DNA from: a bacterium
GTDB taxonomy: Bacteria; Actinomycetota; Acidimicrobiia; Spongiisociales; Spongiisociaceae
Direction: 5' to 3'
Assembly: GCA_026710435.1 (NCBI GenBank)
Contig: JAPOQZ010000170.1
Span: 1 to 58,443, forward strand
Length of the DNA: 58,443 nucleotides
Part shown: piece by piece, positions 52,947 to 58,443 of the stretch
Layout of the letters: every line of letters starts with the position of its first letter
Position numbering within the stretch: the first letter of the stretch is position 1
The notes under the pieces: model-generated
The model's database searches: none
What the model saw: only the letters and a program-made list of their open reading frames with translations
Told to the model about the DNA's origin: nothing
Program-made: the position numbers and the translations under genes

Positions 52947-54895
52947 GGTCCGGACTCAGGATCGGAATCCTCGCTCTGGTCTTCACCGGCTGTTTCTCGT
53001 TGCTCCTCGTCAGGCTCTGGTTCGTCCAGTTGGCGCTGGGACCGGAATGGTTGAGGCTGGCCGACCAGAACATCGTAAGCGTCGAGTCGGTAGCGGCCCC
53101 CCGTGGCGGGATCGTCGACCGGTACGGTATACCGCTGGCGAATTCGATTCCCGAACTCGTGGTCGAGGTGGATCGGGCGGCTCTCCCTGTCGAGGTGGAG
53201 AACGATGTGATCCAACGGCTCGCGGCAATCCTGGATGTCCAGCCGGTGGAGATACGGGCGGAGGTCGAACGGGCCGGGTCGGGGCACACCGCCGCCCTCA
53301 CCGAGTTCCGGATCGATGCCGAGACCGCCTATCTCGTGCTCGAGGAGCGCCCGAGCCTGCCGGGTGTGTCCGTCAGAGCCTTGCCCGTCCGGGGATACCT
53401 GCGAGGGGACCTGATGAGCCACGTTCTAGGGCATATAGGGTTGCCGTCGCCGGACGACCTCGAACGGATCCCGCGGTTGGACGCTAACACGCCGGTCGGG
53501 AAGCTAGGTGTGGAACGAGAGTACGACGACTTCCTTCAGGGAACGCCTGGGACTGTTGCCTACCGTGTCACTCCCGAAGGCTTCATACTCGAGGAGATCG
53601 GTTACAGCGAGCCGGTCGAGGGCGCGACTGTCCGGCTCACCCTCGACGTGGCGGTCCAGGAGGCGGTCGAGGAGATACTCGTGGAGGCCATCGATCTCTC
53701 GAACACGCTCAAGGAAGAACGCAGCGTGACCGGCTCGAAGACGGACCTGCGGCCGGCGGAGCGTGCGGCGGCACTGGTGATGGAGGTCGAGACCGGCGCG
53801 ATTCTGGCCATGGCCTCCCATCCGAGCTTCGAACCCGAGGCTTTCGTAGGCGGGATAGACGTCGATACGTTTGGCGAACTATCCGACCAGCAGGCGTTCA
53901 ACAACCTGGTGATCCAGGGTCTGAAGCCCCCGGCTTCCACTTTCAAGGTCATCACCTACCTGACGGCGATGGAGGAAGGGATCTTCCCGAGCGGCGTTTC
54001 CTCGCCCGACGAGCCCATAGAGTGCTCTCCCCAGCTGTCGGCGGACTTCGTGCTTGCGGATGCATCGAAGCTGGTGTGGCGCAACTGGACCTACCCTAAC
54101 GGGGACGGTCAACAGAACCTCCACGACGCGCTGCGACGCTCGTGCAACATCTACTTCTGGGAGATTGCCCTGTCGATATGGGATGAGTACGCCCGGACCG
54201 AGCAGGAAGGAGTGGTGCAGGACTGGGCGCGCGGTCTCAGCCTCGGACGCCGGACCCAGGTCGACCTGCCATTCGAGAACGAGGGGATTGTCGGGGACCG
54301 GCAACTGTTCGAGGAGTGGAGCGAGAACCAACCCTGGCGGGTCCGAGCGGAGGGTTGGCTGGGTGGTGACCTGATGAACCTGGTGGTGGGACAGGGGCCG
54401 ATCCTGACCACACCCCTCCAGATGGCTGTTGCCTACGCGTCGATCCTGAACGGGGGCAACGTCTACCAGCCGAGGGTGGCCGGCAGTATCGAGTCCCCAA
54501 CCGGGGAGTCCATCCGGACGATGGAACCCCGGGTGCTGCGAACCCTCGACATTGATCGAGCCACGATCGAGTCCTTGAAGACCGACCTGGCGTCCGTCGT
54601 CAGATCCGGTACCGCCCGCAGAGCCTTCGAGGACATGGGTCCCGTAGGCGAACTGATCGGGGGCAAGACGGGAACGGCTCAGGCATTCACAGACCAGGAG
54701 GGCATCTTCCACGACTCGACGGCCTGGTTCGTGGGCGTCGCTCCCATCGACACACCCCGGTGGGTGGTGGTGGTGATGGTCGACGAGGGCGGCTCGGGCG
54801 GTGCGGTGGCCGCCCCGGCCGCCCGAGCGATCTTCCAGTATCTGTTCGGCGAGCCGGTCACCCCGTTAGTGGCCGGGGAAGACACGGAGCGGTAG
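52943..54895 (+). CDS. mrdA: Penicillin-binding protein 2 (elongasome transpeptidase)
   Basis: Class B PBP that cross-links peptidoglycan during elongation with RodA. It has 650 residues: one N-terminal helix (GILALVFTGCFSLLLVRLWF), a dimerisation/pedestal domain with RGGIVDRYGIPLA, and a transpeptidase domain with Ser332-Thr-Phe-Lys335, Ser400-Cys-Asn402 and Lys575-Thr-Gly577. All three catalytic motifs are intact. ATG 52943 overlaps the mreD stop; the longer frame to 52565 is read from mreD. rodA follows 2 bases later. Confidence 0.95.
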   Translation: MRSGLRIGILALVFTGCFSLLLVRLWFVQLALGPEWLRLADQNIVSVESVAAPRGGIVDRYGIPLANSIPELVVEVDRAALPVEVENDVIQRLAAILDVQPVEIRAEVERAGSGHTAALTEFRIDAETAYLVLEERPSLPGVSVRALPVRGYLRGDLMSHVLGHIGLPSPDDLERIPRLDANTPVGKLGVEREYDDFLQGTPGTVAYRVTPEGFILEEIGYSEPVEGATVRLTLDVAVQEAVEEILVEAIDLSNTLKEERSVTGSKTDLRPAERAAALVMEVETGAILAMASHPSFEPEAFVGGIDVDTFGELSDQQAFNNLVIQGLKPPASTFKVITYLTAMEEGIFPSGVSSPDEPIECSPQLSADFVLADASKLVWRNWTYPNGDGQQNLHDALRRSCNIYFWEIALSIWDEYARTEQEGVVQDWARGLSLGRRTQVDLPFENEGIVGDRQLFEEWSENQPWRVRAEGWLGGDLMNLVVGQGPILTTPLQMAVAYASILNGGNVYQPRVAGSIESPTGESIRTMEPRVLRTLDIDRATIESLKTDLASVVRSGTARRAFEDMGPVGELIGGKTGTAQAFTDQEGIFHDSTAWFVGVAPIDTPRWVVVVMVDEGGSGGAVAAPAARAIFQYLFGEPVTPLVAGEDTER

Positions 54896-54897
54896 GC

Positions 54898-56157
54898 ATG
54901 GTGGCAGCGGCGCGTTCGTTGACGGGAGTCGGTGGCCTCTTCAGGGACCGACCCAAGCCGACTCCGGACGTGCTCATGTTCGTCCTGATGGCGGCGTTGA
55001 TCGGACTGGGAGCGGTCATGGTCTACTCGGCGACCCATGTGCGGCTGCAAGCCGAACTGGGAGATCCGGGGGTGGCGATGAGGCGCCAACTTGTCTACGG
55101 TGGTGTGGCGCTGGGCGCCTTTGTTGCCGGCTCTGTGATAGACTATCGTAACTATCGTCGTGTATTGATCCCTGTCTACGCTTCTACGATAGCAGTGCTC
55201 GTTGCTGTTCTGTTCTTCCCACCTCATCAGGGTGCATCGAGGTGGATTCCGGTCGGGAGTTTCCAGTTCCAGCCCTCTGAGTTCGCAAAAGTGGCCCTCG
55301 TCGTCGTGCTGGCCGGGTTCCTGGCCCGCCGACCGGAGCGAAAACTCGAGTGGCGCCGGCTCGGTCTGGCCTTGCTGCTCACCGCGGCGCCGAGCGCCTT
55401 GATCTTCAGACAGCCCGATCTTGGCACCATGCTGGTGATCGGGGTCATCGCCATCGGGATACTCTTTGCCGCCGGGACCGGGATCAAGCAGATTGTGGTC
55501 CTGCTGGTAACGGGTACAGCAGGCGCGCTGGCCGTATTCAGACTTGACATCCTCCGGACGTACCAGGTGGAACGATTGGCGGGCTACTGGAACCAATCCG
55601 CGGACATCCAGGGAGTGAACTGGAACCTTTACCAGTCTCAGATTGCGATCGGCTCGGGCCAATTGTTCGGTCGAGGGCTCTTCAACGGTACACAGACCCG
55701 CCTGAACTACATACCCGCCCAGACTTCCGACTTCATCTTCACGGCGGTGGGGGAACAGTTCGGTTTCGTCGGCAGTGCGGCAGTGCTCATCGTGTACTCG
55801 GTGCTGGTCTGGCGGATCCTGGTTGTGGCTGCCGGAGCGCCTAACCGGTTCGGTGCCCTGATCGCGGTCGGAGTGGCGTCGCTGCTGTCGTTCCATGTGT
55901 TCATCAACATCGGGATGACCATCGGCGTGGTGCCCGTAACCGGACTCCCGTTGCCTTTCATGAGCGCGGGCGGATCGGCGATGATCGCTATGGCCGGCGG
56001 GTTGGGAGTGGTCAACTCGGTCTGGCGGTCAAGGAACCCGGTAGGTGACGTCCAGCAGAGGCACGAGGCTCTGCTCCCCACAACGGTCCGCAATCCGTCC
56101 ATGCCTAGCCGACGGAGGGGTTCCGATGTTCCGGAGCTCCCCGACAGGTCACCCTGA
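54898..56157 (+). CDS. rodA: Peptidoglycan glycosyltransferase RodA
   Basis: SEDS-family polymerase of lipid II, partner of the preceding PBP2. It has 419 residues with about ten helices. SEDS motifs: GASRWIPVGSFQFQPSEFAK, RQPDLGTMLVIG with the catalytic-site Asp, QTSDFIFTAVGEQFGFVG, and GLPLPFMSAGGSAM. ATG 54898 follows the PBP2 stop directly; a polar tail of about 35 residues ends the protein. Confidence 0.95.
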   Translation: MVAAARSLTGVGGLFRDRPKPTPDVLMFVLMAALIGLGAVMVYSATHVRLQAELGDPGVAMRRQLVYGGVALGAFVAGSVIDYRNYRRVLIPVYASTIAVLVAVLFFPPHQGASRWIPVGSFQFQPSEFAKVALVVVLAGFLARRPERKLEWRRLGLALLLTAAPSALIFRQPDLGTMLVIGVIAIGILFAAGTGIKQIVVLLVTGTAGALAVFRLDILRTYQVERLAGYWNQSADIQGVNWNLYQSQIAIGSGQLFGRGLFNGTQTRLNYIPAQTSDFIFTAVGEQFGFVGSAAVLIVYSVLVWRILVVAAGAPNRFGALIAVGVASLLSFHVFINIGMTIGVVPVTGLPLPFMSAGGSAMIAMAGGLGVVNSVWRSRNPVGDVQQRHEALLPTTVRNPSMPSRRRGSDVPELPDRSP

Positions 56158-56212
56158 CACACTCCTCGTTGCATCGCCGGAGGAGTGCGGCCAGCTCGAC
56201 GCCAGGGACTGC

Positions 56213-56218
56213 TATCCT
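56213..56218 (+). promoter_or_regulatory. Candidate -10 box upstream of the RNase E/G leader
   Basis: TATCCT, with an initiation site expected near 56225, where a GNRA-type hairpin begins. GATAAT at 56524-56529 is a second possible -10 within the leader. Confidence 0.4.
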
Positions 56219-56224
56219 CATCGC

Positions 56225-56672
56225 GACCGCGCAAGCGGTCCCAGATGAGCCTGGCCCTCGATGCCCCGCTCGAGCCGCCGTTGGAGGCCTTTCCGTTTCA
56301 CCGGTTGCTCCGAACAGTTCGGCATCGCCGGGTAGCTGTCGAACCGAGGACCTGTGAAGACTCCGAGCGGCCGTGACCTTTTAGGCGAACCAAGGAGGTT
56401 CGCGCAGACGCGACTTGCGTCGTGGAGGATCCGTGCGTGGGTTTTCCGTGGCTGGAAACAGCAGATTCGACGGTGCATCAAAGGACCGGCCGGATTCCCA
56501 TCCGGAAACCGGGAACAAGAAGAGATAATCGCGCTGCGTGATCTGTCTCCCGAGACAGGACAGGACTACGCAAGAGCCTATCGGACCGCTCCGGCGCTTC
56601 CGCTCCGCCACCCAATCCGGTCCTGCAAGGGTTCCGGCGCGCGAACCACACTCGTCCAAGGAGTTGCCACCA
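56225..56672 (+). other. Long structured 5' leader of the RNase E/G gene
   Basis: About 450 bases with at least five perfect short hairpins: GACCGC-GCAA-GCGGTC (56225-56240), GCGAACC-AAGGA-GGTTCGC (56385-56403), GACGC-GACTT-GCGTC (56407-56421), CCGGAT-TCCC-ATCCGG (56491-56506) and CTGTCT-CCCG-AGACAG (56543-56558). A short open frame of 43 codons starts at ATG 56245. Such a leader would suit feedback control of RNase E by cleavage of its own mRNA, as known in E. coli rne; here it is inference. Confidence 0.55.
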
Positions 56673-58205
56673 ATGCCCTTCTTTCGGCGCAAAACGGCCG
56701 AAGTACTACGCCGCGGAGTCGGCGAGGAACCAACCGAAGAACGAACCACAAGGAAAATCGGACACAGGACCGTAAGGGTCCGGCGGGTACGCGAGATACC
56801 CTCCCGACCGGCTCCGGGCAGTCGCCCGCCGGCCAGGAAGCGTAAGAAGAAGGCGCCTGGCAGCGCCAAGAAGAAACAGGGCCGTTCCGCTCCCACAAGG
56901 TCAGCCAGGGCCGAACCGCTTCCCCTGCCCGGGCGCAAGCAGATGTTGGTGCGGGTTCTCCCCCACCAAACACAGGTGGTGGTGCTGGAAGGTCCCCTAC
57001 TTGTCGAGCATTACGTTCACCGTTCCGACCATCAGACTCTGGTCGGCAACATCTACGTTGGAAAGGTGCGCAGCGTCCTGCCCGGACTCGAGGCGGCTTT
57101 CGTCGATATCGGCACCGACAAGAACGGAGTCATCTACGCGGGGGACCTGAATTCGGGCCGGCGTACCCACGGCAGTGGTCCTCGCATCGAGACCCTTCTC
57201 AAGCATGGCCAGCGCCTACTCGTGCAGGTGGACAAGGATCCGATGGGAAGCAAGGGACCGCGCCTCACCAGCCAGATTTCCCTTCCTGGTCGTCAGCTGG
57301 TGCTGTCGCCATCGAGCCGGATGAAGGGAATCTCGCGCCGGCTACCCGAGAAGGAACGGACCAGGCTGCGGCACATCATCGATGCGGAGAAGCCGCAGGG
57401 GTTCGGCGTGATCGTGCGAACCGCTGCCTTGGGAGCGTCGAGCAAAGACATCGCGGCCGACATCAAGCGGCTTGTGGCCCGCTGGCGAGACATTGAGGCG
57501 GCCGGCAAGGGTGGTCCGGTTCCGCGTATGATCCACCAGGAACCGAGCATTCTCATCCGTGCCATCCGGGAGCACTTCACACCCGACTTCAGACGGCTCC
57601 TCGTCGATGACCGGGATTCCTACGAGGCTCTACTCGAGTACTTGCAGGAAGTCGCGCCCGCTCTCGCGGCCCGGGTGCACCTGACCGGAGATGACGACCA
57701 GGAGCTGTTCTCCCGTTTCCAGGTGGATGATCAACTGCGCCGTGCCATGGACCGCAAGGTCTGGCTCCCATCGGGAGGGCATCTGGTCATCGACCGGACC
57801 GAGGCTTTGACGGTTGTCGATGTGAACACCGGGAAGTTTGTGGGGAAGGCCAATCTCGAGGATACGGTGCTCCACAACAACCTCGAAGCCGCCGAGGAGA
57901 TAGCACGACAAGTCCGGCTGCGGGACATCGGGGGGATCATCGTCATCGACTTTATCGACATGGAGGTCAAGAAGAACCGTGAAAAGGTTCTGACCCGCTT
58001 CCGGAGCGCACTGGCCCGCGACAAGACCACTACGCAGGTCCATGCTGTCTCGAGCCTGGGCCTGGTGGAGATGACGAGGAAGAATGTTTCGAGCGGACTT
58101 GTCGAGTCCTTCTCCGAGGCCTGTCCGGCATGCGAAGGGCGTGGCTTGGTCATTCACGAGGCTGCAGCAGCGGAAGGGAGACCGATCGTCCCGGTCAGCG
58201 CATAG
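56673..58205 (+). CDS. rng: Ribonuclease E/G
   Basis: Endoribonuclease of mRNA decay and rRNA processing. It has 510 residues. After a basic, Lys/Arg/Pro-rich N-terminal extension of about 90 residues comes the S1-like domain (NIYVGKVRSVLPGLEAAFVD), then the catalytic domain with the metal-binding Asp383 in VVDVNTGKFVGK and the second Asp in IIVIDFIDM, and the zinc-link CPACEGRG (Cys484, Cys487). The long C-terminal scaffold of E. coli RNase E is missing. ATG 56673 follows AAGGAG. The stop TAG continues as TAGGAGGGTGC, like an R3 edge. Confidence 0.93.
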   Translation: MPFFRRKTAEVLRRGVGEEPTEERTTRKIGHRTVRVRRVREIPSRPAPGSRPPARKRKKKAPGSAKKKQGRSAPTRSARAEPLPLPGRKQMLVRVLPHQTQVVVLEGPLLVEHYVHRSDHQTLVGNIYVGKVRSVLPGLEAAFVDIGTDKNGVIYAGDLNSGRRTHGSGPRIETLLKHGQRLLVQVDKDPMGSKGPRLTSQISLPGRQLVLSPSSRMKGISRRLPEKERTRLRHIIDAEKPQGFGVIVRTAALGASSKDIAADIKRLVARWRDIEAAGKGGPVPRMIHQEPSILIRAIREHFTPDFRRLLVDDRDSYEALLEYLQEVAPALAARVHLTGDDDQELFSRFQVDDQLRRAMDRKVWLPSGGHLVIDRTEALTVVDVNTGKFVGKANLEDTVLHNNLEAAEEIARQVRLRDIGGIIVIDFIDMEVKKNREKVLTRFRSALARDKTTTQVHAVSSLGLVEMTRKNVSSGLVESFSEACPACEGRGLVIHEAAAAEGRPIVPVSA

Positions 58206-58443
58206 GAGGGTGCCTGCAGCACGAGCCGTGCAGGGTCGCCGGTGACCATTCAACCCCGGCTTCAACCTGTGAGCTAGCGAGCGAGTCCCCTTTACCTTGT
58301 TAGGTAGCTCTGATGTGTGATTATCGGGGCTGGTTGCTCGCCGCGGCGGGCAGGGCTCTGTCCCCCTGTCAGAGAGATGGCCTGGGGGGTGTTGCCACCC
58401 GCCGTGGTTGGGTGCCGGTGACCTCTTAGGGGGACATGCACCG
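58206..58443 (+). other. Intergenic after the RNase E/G gene, hairpin-rich
   Basis: 238 bases to the window end without a gene. Hairpins: CCTG-CAG-CACG / CGTG-CAGG near 58212-58233 (possible terminator), CTCTG / CAGAG (58356-58374) and GGGTG-TTGC-CACCC (58387-58400). rplU and rpmA often follow the RNase E/G gene, so this could be an L21-type leader, but no established leader motif was confirmed. Confidence 0.3.

Noticed and set aside
56245-56376. 43-codon open frame MSLALDAPLEPPLEAF... in the RNase E/G leader
   Set aside because: No clear ribosome binding site and no recognisable domain; kept only as a remark in the leader entry.

Overview
This is a GC-rich stretch of bacterial chromosome that reads as Actinomycetota, probably a deep lineage such as Acidimicrobiia. 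The main grounds are the SCO1664 / DUF3090 / MSMEG_4193-type phosphatase trio at 18.2-20.0 kb, which is an actinobacterial signature, together with frequent GTG and TTG starts, many 4-base stop/start overlaps, and many -10 boxes only 7-10 bases upstream of start codons (leaderless mRNAs). No sequence search was possible, so the taxonomic call is an inference.

Layout. 0.6-5.8 kb: rseP, a frameshifted membrane-protein gene, ispG and proS. 6.1-13.1 kb: the classic translation/RNA operon rimP-nusA-infB-DUF503-rbfA-nrnA-truB-ribF. 13.8-16.8 kb: rpsO and pnp. 17.1-20.95 kb: mutM, a 35-residue membrane protein, the actinobacterial trio and a SRAP/HMCES-type protein. 21.07-21.43 kb: the RNase P RNA. 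21.5-24.7 kb: a small membrane protein, an aquaporin, trpD, and a thioredoxin-fold lipoprotein whose active-site Cys codon is TGA (a probable selenoprotein). 24.7-31.6 kb, minus strand: a complete System I cytochrome c maturation cluster, ccmABCDEFH plus a TPR protein and the thioredoxin-like ccmG. 31.6-33.8 kb: a divergent SPFH protein and glgC. 34.0-39.3 kb, minus strand: a his operon (hisG-D-B-H-F-IE) led by a TrpR-like regulator with a palindromic operator. 39.4-41.7 kb: five tRNA genes (Leu, Pro, Gly, Arg, His) around an unknown lipoprotein. 41.8-49.7 kb: tig-clpP-clpX-valS-folC and ndk. 49.8-58.2 kb: the rod-shape cluster mreB-mreC-mreD-PBP2-rodA, then an RNase E/G gene with a long structured leader.

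The intergenic space is populated by four families of short dispersed repeats, several with terminal inverted repeats and CTAG at their edges (MITE-like). Several sit exactly at 3' ends of genes, and in two cases (pnp, glgC) the gene's TAG stop codon is part of the element edge.

The most interesting signal is the lipoprotein at 23946-24689. An in-frame TGA falls exactly at the first Cys of a WCxxC thioredoxin motif, a hairpin of bacterial SECIS geometry follows it, and the gene lies tail-to-tail with the cytochrome c maturation genes.
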